From an uncultured Bacteroides sp. (lineage in GTDB: Bacteria > Bacteroidota > Bacteroidia > Bacteroidales > Bacteroidaceae): DNA of 64,000 nt. Under the pieces are notes generated by a model. It searched no databases. It was given only the letters and a program-made list of their open reading frames with translations, and was not told the DNA's origin. A program made the translations under genes and the position numbers. Below are positions 25,036 to 34,314 of this stretch, in pieces (the stretch's first letter is position 1; each line of letters begins with the position of its first letter). The stretch lies in assembly GCA_948847595.1 (NCBI GenBank), contig CAQOGY010000005.1, forward strand, positions 229,675-293,674. Reading direction: 5' to 3'.

Positions 25036-26352
25036 ATGAAACACACTAAGCAGTCCATTATCTCAAAAGATGGCATCAGTTATCTTATACCCTTTATTCT
25101 CATTACCTCTTGTTTTGCGTTATGGGGATTTGCAAACGATATTACCAATCCGATGGTGAAGGCATTTTCTAAAATCTTCCGAATGAGCGCTACCGATGGT
25201 GCATTGGTACAGGTAGCTTTCTATGGCGGATATTTTGCGATGGCTTTTCCTGCCGCCATGTTCATCCGCAAATATTCTTATAAAGCCGGTGTTCTTTTAG
25301 GACTTGGCTTGTATGCTTTCGGAGCCTTCTTATTCTTCCCCGCTAAAATGACGGGAGAATATTACCCGTTTCTGATAGCCTACTTTATCCTTACCTGCGG
25401 ACTCTCCTTCCTGGAAACGAGCTGTAATCCGTATATCCTCTCTATGGGAACGGAAGAGACTGCCACCCGCCGCCTGAACCTCGCGCAGTCCTTCAATCCG
25501 ATGGGTTCGCTCCTCGGAATGTATGTAGCCATGCAATTTATCCAAGCCAAGCTGCACCCGATGGATACCGCCGACCGCGCCCTGCTCAACGACAGTGAAT
25601 TTCAAGCTATCAAGGAAAGCGACCTCGCCGTCCTGATTGCCCCTTATCTTATTATCGGGCTGGTCATCGTAGCCATGTTACTCCTGATCCGGTTTATCAA
25701 AATGCCGAAGAACGGAGATCAGAATCACAAAATAGACTTCTTCCCGACATTAAAACGTATCTTCACCGAAACACGTTATCGCGAAGGGGTGATTGCCCAA
25801 TTCTTCTATGTAGGCGCGCAAATCATGTGCTGGACTTTCATTATCCAATACGGCACACGCCTGTTTATGTCACCGGAATTCGGAATGGATGAGAAGAGCG
25901 CTGAAGTCCTCTCGCAGCAATATAACATCATAGCCATGGTTATCTTCTGTATCAGCCGCTTCATCTGTACCTTCATCCTGCGTTATCTCAATGCCGGAAA
26001 GTTACTGATGATACTTGCCATCTTCGGTGGTATGTTCACATTAGGTACCATCTTCCTTCAGAATATCTTCGGGCTCTACTGCCTGGTTGCAGTTTCCGCC
26101 TGTATGTCACTAATGTTCCCCACCATTTACGGCATTGCGCTGAAAGGCATGGGAGACGACGCCAAATTCGGTGCAGCCGGCCTTATCATGGCCATTCTTG
26201 GCGGTTCTATTCTTCCCCCGCTGCAAGCATGCATCATTGACATGAAAGAAATCGGATGTCTGCCTGCCGTCAATGTTTCATTCATTTTGCCCTTTATCTG
26301 CTTCCTTGTGATTAGCGGTTACGGTTATCGTACACTGAAAAGAAACTGGTAA
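25036..26352 (+). CDS. fucP: L-fucose:H+ symporter
   Basis: 438 residues with 12 predicted membrane segments, major facilitator superfamily, FucP type. Visible features are CFALWGFANDITNPMVKAFS in TM1, YGGYFAMAFPAA in TM2, and FLETSCNPYILSMG in TM4 with a Glu equivalent to a proton-coupling residue. It imports L-fucose with H+ and ends the fuc operon ahead of a double hairpin terminator. The next locus encodes an N-glycan-type endoglycosidase, so imported fucose could come from host glycans. Confidence 0.93.
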   Translation: MKHTKQSIISKDGISYLIPFILITSCFALWGFANDITNPMVKAFSKIFRMSATDGALVQVAFYGGYFAMAFPAAMFIRKYSYKAGVLLGLGLYAFGAFLFFPAKMTGEYYPFLIAYFILTCGLSFLETSCNPYILSMGTEETATRRLNLAQSFNPMGSLLGMYVAMQFIQAKLHPMDTADRALLNDSEFQAIKESDLAVLIAPYLIIGLVIVAMLLLIRFIKMPKNGDQNHKIDFFPTLKRIFTETRYREGVIAQFFYVGAQIMCWTFIIQYGTRLFMSPEFGMDEKSAEVLSQQYNIIAMVIFCISRFICTFILRYLNAGKLLMILAIFGGMFTLGTIFLQNIFGLYCLVAVSACMSLMFPTIYGIALKGMGDDAKFGAAGLIMAILGGSILPPLQACIIDMKEIGCLPAVNVSFILPFICFLVISGYGYRTLKRNW

Positions 26353-26367
26353 AAAACAGACTTAAAA

Positions 26368-26454
26368 ATAGTGACGCTATCCACTCGTGATACCGTCACT
26401 ATCCCACTCATATAGTGACGCCATCCGCAGCGGATAGCGTCACTATTTTATTTT
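26368..26454 (+). terminator. Tandem hairpin terminator of the fuc operon
   Basis: Two adjacent hairpins share the arm ATAGTGACG/CGTCACTAT (26368-26402 and 26412-26446). The second has a stem of about 16 bp, one mismatch, around a CAG loop, followed by TTTATTTT. Confidence 0.85.
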
Positions 26455-26483
26455 CCCTTTTTTAAGAAACAATTCTTTTTTTC

Positions 26484-26513
26484 TTTGTATCTCAATTTAT
26501 TTCTCTACATTTG
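26484..26513 (+). promoter_or_regulatory. Promoter of the ECF sigma gene
   Basis: TTTG (26484-26487), 18 nt, then TACATTTG (26506-26513), about 30 nt before the ATG at 26544. It shows that the PUL regulators start their own transcript, independent of fuc. Confidence 0.55.
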
Positions 26514-26543
26514 TCATTCAGTTTCCAACAATTTGTTAACCCA

Positions 26544-27101
26544 ATGACCCAGAAACAAAACGACATACTTTTAGCACATCAATTCGAAACAATATTCTCC
26601 GGATACTATTCGGCGGTGAAATACTTCGCCCTTATGCTCCTGAAATCCGAAGCGGACGCGGAAGATATTACTCAGGACGTTTTCACAAAATTATGGACAC
26701 AACCGCAAATATGGACCGACCGGGATAGCGCAGAGATATCCAATTATATCTTTGCCATGACCAAACACATTACCATCAACTTCATCAAACACAAGAGAAT
26801 AGTAGAAGAATATCAAGAAAGTGTAATCGAGAAAAGCCTCATCGAGGAACTTTTCCAAACAGATGACACACTCGAACCCATCTATTATAAGGAAGCGGAA
26901 TTATTGGTACGCCTTGTCCTGAGCCGCCTTCCCGAACGCCGGAGAGAAATCTTCGTGTTAAGCCGCTTTAAGAATATGAGCAATCAGGAGATTGCCGAAA
27001 AACTGAACATTTCCGTCCGTACAGTAGAGCATCAGATATACCGTACCATGCTCGAATTAAAAAAAATCATTTTTATTGCATTTTTTTTCCATTTCGTGTA
27101 A
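26544..27101 (+). CDS. ECF RNA polymerase sigma factor
   Basis: 185 residues of the sigma-70 ECF type. Region 2 covers about 20-85 (YYSAVKYFALMLLKSEADAE, then DITQDVFTKLWTQ) and region 4 about 120-178 (RLPERRREIFVLSRFKNMSN, then QEIAEKLNISVRTVEHQIYR). The ATG at 26544 follows the promoter; a longer frame from a TTG at 26511 would overlap the -7 box. It is paired with a FecR anti-sigma and a SusC carrying an STN domain, the trans-envelope signalling arrangement common in host-glycan PULs. Its target is presumably the susC promoter. Confidence 0.92.
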   Translation: MTQKQNDILLAHQFETIFSGYYSAVKYFALMLLKSEADAEDITQDVFTKLWTQPQIWTDRDSAEISNYIFAMTKHITINFIKHKRIVEEYQESVIEKSLIEELFQTDDTLEPIYYKEAELLVRLVLSRLPERRREIFVLSRFKNMSNQEIAEKLNISVRTVEHQIYRTMLELKKIIFIAFFFHFV

Positions 27102-27156
27102 GTAGTTCGTCCGCTTCAAGTGTGCTATTTATGTAACACCCTAATAAATAGCATAA

Positions 27157-28143
27157 ATGAAGAATTATTTTCAGAAAATACTGACCTTATTTACCGGACA
27201 TGAATATCCGGAATCTACCGGGCAAGAATTCTACAGATGGTTGGTAGACAAGGAACATCTTTCCGAAAAAGACGAGGCATTACAAAACCTTTGGGAAGAA
27301 GCCTTAAAGCAGGAACCTGCTCCAAACATACACCGTTCATACGAGCAATTAAGAAAGAATGCAGGCATTCCTTCCGTACGGAAAGAACGCAGAATCCGCC
27401 CCATCCATATTTGGCAGGCAGCCGCAGCCGTATTCTTTATAGCAGCTGCTTCTTCCGTTTATCTTTCCACCATAGGAAAAGATGCGGAACCCAATTTACT
27501 ACAGCAATACATCCCGACAGCAGAAATGCGGTCTCTCACCTTGCCCGACGGTACCAAAGTGCAACTGAATTCACAAAGCACCCTATTATATCCGCAGGAA
27601 TTTACAGGCAAAGACCGTAGTGTATTCCTGATCGGTGAAGCCAATTTCAAAGTGAAGCCGGACAAGAAACACCCGTTTATCGTCAAGTCGAACGACTTTC
27701 AGGTAACAGCATTGGGAACAGAATTCAATGTAGCCGCATACCCCGAGAATCCGATAGTAGCGGCAACCTTGATTTCGGGAAGTGTGCTCGTGGAATATAA
27801 CGAGCTAAACTCTCAAATGATTCTGAAGCCAAACGAACAGTTGGCATATAACAAGCACACCCGCCACTACAGTCTGAGCAATCCCGATATGAAAGACGTA
27901 ACAGCCTGGCAACATGGCGAGCTTGTATTCAGGGAAATGAGTGTAAAAGACATCATCACGGTGCTCGAACGAAAATACCCATATACATTTGAGTATCAGC
28001 TTAAGAGTTTGAAAGAAGACAAGTATAGTTTCCGTTTTAAAGACCAGGCAACGCTATCGGAAGTAATGGATGTGATAGTTAATGTAGTCGGTCAGATGGA
28101 CTACAAAATAAAAGAGGGTCGCTGTTACCTGATTCCCAAATAA
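27157..28143 (+). CDS. FecR-family anti-sigma factor
   Basis: 328 residues. A cytosolic N-terminal segment (about 1-83) would hold the sigma factor. One membrane helix follows (IWQAAAAVFFIAAASSVYLS, about 88-107), then a periplasmic FecR domain (AEMRSLTLPDGTKVQLNSQS ... FIVKSNDFQVTALGTEFNVA). A C-terminal DUF4974 domain (about 255-325; MSVKDIITVLERKYPYTFEY) is similar to an STN fold. It is predicted to receive the signal from the STN domain of the neighbouring SusC and release the ECF sigma. It starts 55 nt after the sigma gene. Confidence 0.9.
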   Translation: MKNYFQKILTLFTGHEYPESTGQEFYRWLVDKEHLSEKDEALQNLWEEALKQEPAPNIHRSYEQLRKNAGIPSVRKERRIRPIHIWQAAAAVFFIAAASSVYLSTIGKDAEPNLLQQYIPTAEMRSLTLPDGTKVQLNSQSTLLYPQEFTGKDRSVFLIGEANFKVKPDKKHPFIVKSNDFQVTALGTEFNVAAYPENPIVAATLISGSVLVEYNELNSQMILKPNEQLAYNKHTRHYSLSNPDMKDVTAWQHGELVFREMSVKDIITVLERKYPYTFEYQLKSLKEDKYSFRFKDQATLSEVMDVIVNVVGQMDYKIKEGRCYLIPK

Positions 28144-28220
28144 CAAATAACTCCGGAATCAAAATACAGTAAAAACAAACAACAATAATAGGCTAACCTT
28201 TTTAACCCTTTACAGACATG

Positions 28221-28262
28221 CAAAAAAGTATCCGGAACAGAGCCCGAACTCTATCCCGGATA
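28221..28262 (-). terminator. Minus-strand terminator inside the susC leader
   Basis: TATCCGG (28229-28235) pairs with CCGGATA (28256-28262), and an inner AGAG/CTCT stem closes a 6-nt loop. Read on the minus strand the hairpin is followed by C and six T (complement of 28228-28222). On the plus strand it is followed by TGAAAT, so the signal points leftward. Confidence 0.7.
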
Positions 28263-28341
28263 TGAAATCAAGATTCTCAATATTAGAGTTTTACTCTAAC
28301 TAGTGTGATTTAAATTAGTTTAATAACCTAATACTAAGAAA
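28222..28341 (-). ncRNA. Candidate cis-antisense RNA over the susC leader
   Basis: A rho-independent terminator at 28262-28221 faces leftward in DNA with no leftward gene. Upstream of it on the same strand a -7 box TAAATTTG (28355 to 28348) lies just inside susC, giving a predicted RNA of about 120 nt. It would be complementary to the susC 5' leader up to the start codon at 28342. The -33 element is weak (TTTG at 16 or 23 nt spacing). The arrangement resembles DonS, the antisense RNA described at N-glycan PULs of Bacteroides. Confidence 0.55.
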
Positions 28342-31300
28342 ATGCTACAAATTTATGAATTTATAGTAAACCAAACAGCAAAGGGAAGAAGTTTTATACT
28401 TTTTTTCTGTTTGTTACTGATGCAGACATCCACCTTTGCGCAAAGCAGTGCCAAGATTACGATTCAAAAGAAAAACATATCTATAATAGAGGCACTAAAA
28501 GAAGTAGAAAGACAATCCGACTACTCTGTCGGATTCAACGATTCCCAATTAAAAAACAAGCCGGTCTTAAATCTCGACCTACGAATTGCAACAATAGAGA
28601 ACGCCCTTGCACAAATACTCAAAGGTAGCGGGTTCACTTATCAGTTCAAAGGAAAATATATTATGATTATTCAGGACAACAACTCAAAAGTGTCTCCTGT
28701 CAAAAAAGTGACAGGAAAGGTTGTTGACGAGAGCAATGAACCGTTAATCGGAGTAAACATCAAAGTGGTAGGTAGTTCTGAAGGAGCAATCACTGACATT
28801 GATGGTAACTTCACAATCTCAGCATCTCAAGGCAACACATTAAGTTTCACTTATGTGGGATATACATCTCAAACAGTGAAAATAACAGATAAGAATGCTT
28901 ATGAGGTAAAATTGCAGAGTGACACCAAGCAATTAAATGAAGTAGTGGTAACGGCACTCGGTATCAAACGCGAACAGAAGGCATTAAGTTATAATGTCCA
29001 GCAAGTAAATGCCGACCAATTGACAGAAATCAAAGATGCCAATTTCGTCAATAGCCTTAACGGTAAAGTGGCCGGCGTTACTATTAACAGTAGCTCTTCC
29101 GGTGTAGGTGGAGCCAGTAAAGTGGTGATGCGTGGTACAAAGTCCATCGAACAGAGCAGTAATGCGCTGTATGTCATCGACGGTATTCCGATGTTCAATT
29201 TCGGAGGCGGCGGTTCTACCGAATTCGGTTCGAAAGGTGAAACGGAAGCAATAGCCGACATCAATCCCGAAGACATCGAGAGCATATCCGTACTGACGGG
29301 TGCGGCAGCAGCAGCTTTATACGGCAGTAACGCCGCTAATGGAGCTATCGTAGTCACCACTAAAAAAGGAAAAATCGGCAAGTTGCAAGCCAGTGTATCC
29401 AGCGGCATCGACTGGATGAAACCTTTTATCATGCCTGAGTTCCAGAACCGCTATGGTACGGGTAGTCATGGCAAAGCCAACGGTTCGTCAACGCTCAGTT
29501 GGGGTCCCCTGCTAAATCAAGCCAGCCGTACAGGTTATGAACCCGTTGATTTCTTCGAGACTGGAGCAGTATATACCAACTCGGTAACCCTCTCTACAGG
29601 AACGGATAAGAATCAGACATTTTTCTCGGCAGCGGCAACCAACTCGGAAGGAATGGTTCCCAACAATAGGTATAACAGATATAATTTCACTTTCCGAAAC
29701 ACAACCAGCTTCCTCGACGACCGTATGAAACTCGATGTCGGAGCAAGCTACATTATCCAGAATGACCGTAACATGACCAATCAGGGAGTATATTCCAATC
29801 CGATTGTGCCGGTTTACCTGTTCCCTCGCAGCGATGATTTTTCACTTACTAAAATATTTGAGCGTTGGAACGATGCACGCAAAATCAACCTGCCTTACTG
29901 GCCGCAAGATGAAGGAAATCTCCGTATGCAGAACCCCTACTGGATTGCCTACCGCAACCTGCGCGAAAATAACAAAAAACGCTATATGTTATCCACCGGA
30001 CTTACGTACAACGTACTCGACTGGTTGAGTTTGTCAGGACGTATCCGCGTAGACAACTCCAACAACACCTATGAACAGATGCTATATGCCGGCACCATCG
30101 CCACCCTGACCGATGGCGGTACTCAGGGACATTATACCATCGAGAAAACCGAAACGACGCAAACCTACGCTGACTTTCTGGCAAATGTCAACAAACGTAT
30201 AAATGATTTCACTCTCGTAGTCAACCTGGGTGCCAGCTTAAGCCGCAACACCAGTTATGCATTAGGTTACGGCGGCCCTATACAAGACAACGGAATCCCT
30301 AACGTATTCAATGTGTACGACCTCGACAACGTGAAGAAACGCGCCACACAGGTAGCTTGGGAAGAATTGACACAATCCATATTCGCCAGCGCGGAAGTAG
30401 GTTGGAAAAGCATGCTTTATCTTACCCTGACAGGACGCAACGACTGGGCTTCACAGATTTACGGAACTACCCAACCCTCTTTCTTCTATCCGTCTGTAGG
30501 TCTGTCGGCAGTCATCACGGAAATGGCAAAATTGCCCGAATGGGTCACTTATCTTAAAGTGCGTGGTTCATACAGTTCCGTAGGCTCGCCCTATCCGCGC
30601 TATCTGACCATTCCGACTCATCCCTACGATGCCACCACACAGCAATGGAAAGAAAAATCCAATTATCCCATCGGAACCCTCTATCCCGAACGTACCAATT
30701 CCTGGGAAGTGGGTGTGGATGCAACCTTGCTGCGTGATTTCAAGTTGAGCGCCTCGTTTTACTATTCCAACACGTACAACCAGACATTCGACCCGCAGAT
30801 TCCTGTATCTTCCGGCTATGACAAGCTATATGTACAAACCGGATTCGTACGCAATGTAGGTATCGAGGGAATGTTAAGCTACGGACACACCTGGAACGAT
30901 TTCAGATGGGACAGCGGATTTACTTTCTCATCCAACAAGAACAAGCTTATCGAGTTGGTAAAGGACTACGTACATCCCGAAACAGGTGCTATTATCAATA
31001 AAGACCGTCTTGAACTGAAACCGTCGGACGGACGAGGTCTGGCACAAGCTAAGTTCATACTGAAAGAAGGAGGTTCCTTGGGCGACTTGTACACCCAGTC
31101 GGACTTGGTGCGTGACGACAAAGGCATGATACAAGTAGACAACAACGGCAATATTGCTAAAGCCGACAATATGAATGACATCAAGTTGGGCTGCGTATTT
31201 CCAAGAGCCAATCTGGCGTGGAATAACACTTTCTCTTATAAAGGCATTCAGGTAGCATTCCTCGTTTCCGCCCGTATCGGAGGTATCGTATATTCTGCTA

Positions 31301-31695
31301 CCCAAGCCGCAATGGACGAATACGGAGTATCCGAGAGAACAGCGGTAGCCCGCGATGCCGGAGGAATTATGATTAACGGGCGCAGCCTGATAGACTCACA
31401 GAAATGGTTCGAAACGATTGCCACTTCCAGCGGCCTGCCCCAGTACTATACCTACAGCGCAACGAACGTCCGCTTGCAGGAAGCACGTATCGGCTACACC
31501 ATTCCCCGCCGGTGGCTGAACAATATATGTGATATCAACCTGTCACTGGTAGGCAGGAATCTCTGGATGATATACAACAAGGCGCCATTCGACCCCGAAG
31601 CTGTGGCAAGCACAGGTAATTTCTATCAAGGGATAGATTATTTTATGATGCCGAGCAGCCGGAACATCGGATTTAACATTAAGATAAACTTCTAA
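28342..31695 (+). CDS. SusC/RagA-type TonB-dependent outer-membrane transporter with STN domain
   Basis: 1117 residues. After the signal peptide (FFCLLLMQTSTFAQ) comes an STN domain (about 38-112; NISIIEALKEVERQSDYSVG). A carboxypeptidase-D-like domain follows (about 122-195; VTGKVVDESNEPLIGVNIKV), then the SusC plug (VVVTALGIKREQKALSYNVQ ... VVMRGTKSI ... ALYVIDGIP) and a C-terminal beta-barrel ending IGFNIKINF. It imports oligosaccharides together with the SusD protein, whose start is 4 nt after its stop. The STN domain links it to the FecR/ECF pair. The first gene product does not reveal the glycan; neighbouring GH18 genes suggest N-glycans. Confidence 0.95.
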   Translation: MLQIYEFIVNQTAKGRSFILFFCLLLMQTSTFAQSSAKITIQKKNISIIEALKEVERQSDYSVGFNDSQLKNKPVLNLDLRIATIENALAQILKGSGFTYQFKGKYIMIIQDNNSKVSPVKKVTGKVVDESNEPLIGVNIKVVGSSEGAITDIDGNFTISASQGNTLSFTYVGYTSQTVKITDKNAYEVKLQSDTKQLNEVVVTALGIKREQKALSYNVQQVNADQLTEIKDANFVNSLNGKVAGVTINSSSSGVGGASKVVMRGTKSIEQSSNALYVIDGIPMFNFGGGGSTEFGSKGETEAIADINPEDIESISVLTGAAAAALYGSNAANGAIVVTTKKGKIGKLQASVSSGIDWMKPFIMPEFQNRYGTGSHGKANGSSTLSWGPLLNQASRTGYEPVDFFETGAVYTNSVTLSTGTDKNQTFFSAAATNSEGMVPNNRYNRYNFTFRNTTSFLDDRMKLDVGASYIIQNDRNMTNQGVYSNPIVPVYLFPRSDDFSLTKIFERWNDARKINLPYWPQDEGNLRMQNPYWIAYRNLRENNKKRYMLSTGLTYNVLDWLSLSGRIRVDNSNNTYEQMLYAGTIATLTDGGTQGHYTIEKTETTQTYADFLANVNKRINDFTLVVNLGASLSRNTSYALGYGGPIQDNGIPNVFNVYDLDNVKKRATQVAWEELTQSIFASAEVGWKSMLYLTLTGRNDWASQIYGTTQPSFFYPSVGLSAVITEMAKLPEWVTYLKVRGSYSSVGSPYPRYLTIPTHPYDATTQQWKEKSNYPIGTLYPERTNSWEVGVDATLLRDFKLSASFYYSNTYNQTFDPQIPVSSGYDKLYVQTGFVRNVGIEGMLSYGHTWNDFRWDSGFTFSSNKNKLIELVKDYVHPETGAIINKDRLELKPSDGRGLAQAKFILKEGGSLGDLYTQSDLVRDDKGMIQVDNNGNIAKADNMNDIKLGCVFPRANLAWNNTFSYKGIQVAFLVSARIGGIVYSATQAAMDEYGVSERTAVARDAGGIMINGRSLIDSQKWFETIATSSGLPQYYTYSATNVRLQEARIGYTIPRRWLNNICDINLSLVGRNLWMIYNKAPFDPEAVASTGNFYQGIDYFMMPSSRNIGFNIKINF

Positions 31696-31699
31696 AACG

Positions 31700-33298
31700 A
31701 TGAAAGACATGAAATATTCGAAAGGTATAACCCGTGTAGCGGTTGCCCTGACTGCACTATTCAGCTTGGGCGGCTGTATGGACAACTACATCAACCGGAA
31801 TCCATTTGAAACGACGCTGGAGGAGATGGGACGTGACAACTACGTGGTCGGTTCCAATCTAAAAACGCTTGAAGCCCAGGTAGTCCCTACGCAGGAACAT
31901 CTCTACCAGTTTATGGAAGCCATGTGCGGCGGCGCGTATGGCGGGTACTTCTGTGAGACACGAACGGGATGGGGAGAAAAGTATTCTACCTACAATCCCA
32001 AGTCGGACTGGCTGAAAGGAGCCTACTCCACCCCGATTATCAATACTTACCCCAGTTACCGGAAACTGATGAAACTGGAAGACATCCCTGTCCCCCAAGC
32101 CATCGCTAAAGTGTTGCGTGTGGCCATCATGCACCGTACCACCGATATGTTCGGCCCCATCCCCTACAGCAACATCATTGCACAGAACGAGACAGCCGAC
32201 GAACTGAGCGCAAAATATGATTCGCAAAAGGAGGTCTACCTGCAGATGTTCAAAGAACTGGAGGAAGCCGACAAAGTGCTGGAAGAAAACAGCACGCTTG
32301 ATGCCGACGCTTTAAAAAAGCAGGACGACGTATATTACGGTGACATAAGTAAATGGCGCAAATACCTTCATTCACTCCAACTACGCATGGCAATACGTCT
32401 ATCGTATGTCACAGAGATGAAAACGGAAGTACAACGGATTGCCGAGACTGCCGTATCGGCGGGCGTAATAGAAAACAATAACGACAACGCCATGATGCAT
32501 GTAGAAGAAAACCGTTCCGCACTCTGCTTCAACAACTGGAACGACCATCGCATCGGTGCGGACATCGTCTGCTACATGAACGGGTATAACGACCCGCGCC
32601 GCCCCAAATACTTCACCCAAGGAGCAGGAGAAGACACGCCGGGTTATTATGGAATACGAATCGGTATCCAACCGTCCAAAATCACTGACGAACAATTGGT
32701 CAACACCTATTCCAACCGCCTGATGACCGAGAAAGACCCGTACTTATGGATGACTGCCGCTGAAGTGGCTTTCCTTCGTGCGGAAGGTGCTTTACGCGGA
32801 TGGGCTATGGGCGATAATGCCCAAAACCTCTATGAGAAAGGGATAACACTCTCATTCGAGCAACATGGTGTTGCAGCGGAAGCCGATGCTTATATCAGCA
32901 ATACAAGTTTAACTCCCGATGCATATAACGACCCACTGGGAGAATACAGTACCAACAGCCCGTCGACTATCACCATCGCTTGGAACGCAGACACGGGAAG
33001 CGACCATTTCGAAGAGAATCTCGAACGCATTATCACCCAGAAGTGGATTGCCATCTATCCGCTCGGCATCGAGGCGTGGTGTGAATATCGCCGCACCGGC
33101 TATCCCAAAAGACTGCCGATTGTTAACAATAACAGTAAATTTCCCGCACTTACCGATATGGGTATCCGCCGCCTGAGGTATCCGGCAGAAGAATATAGTC
33201 TGGACGGCGGACATGTGAAAGAAGCCGTACAGATGTTGGGCGGAGACGAAATCAACATCCGCCTGTGGTGGGACTGCAATCCCAATATAATAAAATAG
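31700..33298 (+). CDS. SusD/RagB-family surface glycan-binding lipoprotein
   Basis: 532 residues with a lipobox at LFSLGGCMDN, so it is anchored in the outer membrane and caps the SusC barrel. Helical TPR-like SusD regions are visible (IAKVLRVAIMHRTTDMFGPI, DISKWRKYLHSLQLRMAIRL, YLWMTAAEVAFLRAEGALRG, RIITQKWIAIYPLGIEAWCE), matching the SusD-like-2 subgroup. The start may be 31700 (MKDMKYSKG) or 31709 (MKYSKG). It binds the transported glycan; specificity cannot be read directly. Confidence 0.93.
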   Translation: MKDMKYSKGITRVAVALTALFSLGGCMDNYINRNPFETTLEEMGRDNYVVGSNLKTLEAQVVPTQEHLYQFMEAMCGGAYGGYFCETRTGWGEKYSTYNPKSDWLKGAYSTPIINTYPSYRKLMKLEDIPVPQAIAKVLRVAIMHRTTDMFGPIPYSNIIAQNETADELSAKYDSQKEVYLQMFKELEEADKVLEENSTLDADALKKQDDVYYGDISKWRKYLHSLQLRMAIRLSYVTEMKTEVQRIAETAVSAGVIENNNDNAMMHVEENRSALCFNNWNDHRIGADIVCYMNGYNDPRRPKYFTQGAGEDTPGYYGIRIGIQPSKITDEQLVNTYSNRLMTEKDPYLWMTAAEVAFLRAEGALRGWAMGDNAQNLYEKGITLSFEQHGVAAEADAYISNTSLTPDAYNDPLGEYSTNSPSTITIAWNADTGSDHFEENLERIITQKWIAIYPLGIEAWCEYRRTGYPKRLPIVNNNSKFPALTDMGIRRLRYPAEEYSLDGGHVKEAVQMLGGDEINIRLWWDCNPNIIK

Positions 33299-33325
33299 AG
33301 AAATTGAACCCTAAAAAGAAAAGCC

Positions 33326-34273
33326 ATGAATAAGAAAACCTCAATCAAGAAGTTATTCACCGGATTATTCCTGTTGCTGGCTCTCGCCATGACTGCCTCG
33401 TGTAGTGACTGGAACGACATAGAGACAGTCGGCATTGACAATCAGCATGCCCAAGACCAGAATCCGGAACTGTGGGCACGCTATTTGGAATCGCTGCGTG
33501 TCTACAAAAAGGAACGTCCGCATTACATTACTTATGCAAGCTTCGCCAACGGAATCAAATCACCCGTGGATGAAGGCGATTTCCTTCGCTCACTACCCGA
33601 CTCACTGGATATTGTCACACTCGCAAATGCGGAAAATATGACTTCTTTCGACCGTGAGGACATCCCGATGTTGCAGGAAAAAAGCACCCGTGTGCTCTAT
33701 CTGGTGGATTATGCCCAAAAGCAACCCGAACTGACTGATGCCGCTTCACTGAATGCCTGGTTGGACAAAGCGGTGGCTACTGCAACCGAACTCAACATGG
33801 ACGGTTTTGCCTTCAACGGGATACTCAATTATGGAGGCTCGGAAGCCGAACAGGCTGCACAAAAGGAAGCTGCCAAGCAAATTGTCTCCAAACTGTCGGC
33901 TACGGGCAAGTTACTTGTATTCGAGGGCGATCCTGCATTTGTAGATGCTGCCGATCTAAGCAAACTGAATTATCTCGTACTGAACACAGCCGATATAGAA
34001 GATGCCGTAAGATTGAAACTACACGTCACGGCGATTATAACTACTTATGCCTTACCTAAAGAAAAAGTAATATTAGCAGCTAAAATAGGCTTAGTGCTGG
34101 ACGATGAAAACCTGGAACCGCAGGATGCCGTGTTGGAAATGACCAATCGCGTAGTATCTCTCGGTCCTCTTTGCGGACTCGCCATATATGCTATAGGAGA
34201 CGATTACTATCATGCACAAATGGATTATCAGGTTAGCCGTACAGCTATACAAACAATGAATCCGTCCATGTAA
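33326..34273 (+). CDS. GH18-fold lipoprotein without catalytic residues, likely glycan-binding
   Basis: 315 residues with a lipobox (LALAMTASCSDW). The fold pattern follows EndoF/EndoH-type GH18: HYITYASFANGIKSP as first strand and a central MDGFAFNGILNYGG where active enzymes have DGxDxDxE. Here the motif reads Asp159-Gly-Phe-Ala162-Phe-Asn164-Gly-Ile166, so two acids and the catalytic Glu are lost. The protein is therefore probably a surface glycan-binding protein rather than an enzyme. It follows susD by 27 nt. GH18-like binding proteins have been described in other Bacteroides N-glycan loci. Confidence 0.75.
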   Translation: MNKKTSIKKLFTGLFLLLALAMTASCSDWNDIETVGIDNQHAQDQNPELWARYLESLRVYKKERPHYITYASFANGIKSPVDEGDFLRSLPDSLDIVTLANAENMTSFDREDIPMLQEKSTRVLYLVDYAQKQPELTDAASLNAWLDKAVATATELNMDGFAFNGILNYGGSEAEQAAQKEAAKQIVSKLSATGKLLVFEGDPAFVDAADLSKLNYLVLNTADIEDAVRLKLHVTAIITTYALPKEKVILAAKIGLVLDDENLEPQDAVLEMTNRVVSLGPLCGLAIYAIGDDYYHAQMDYQVSRTAIQTMNPSM

Positions 34274-34314
34274 GACAAACCTGAAAATGATTAATATTTA
34301 ACAAACTCAAACTT

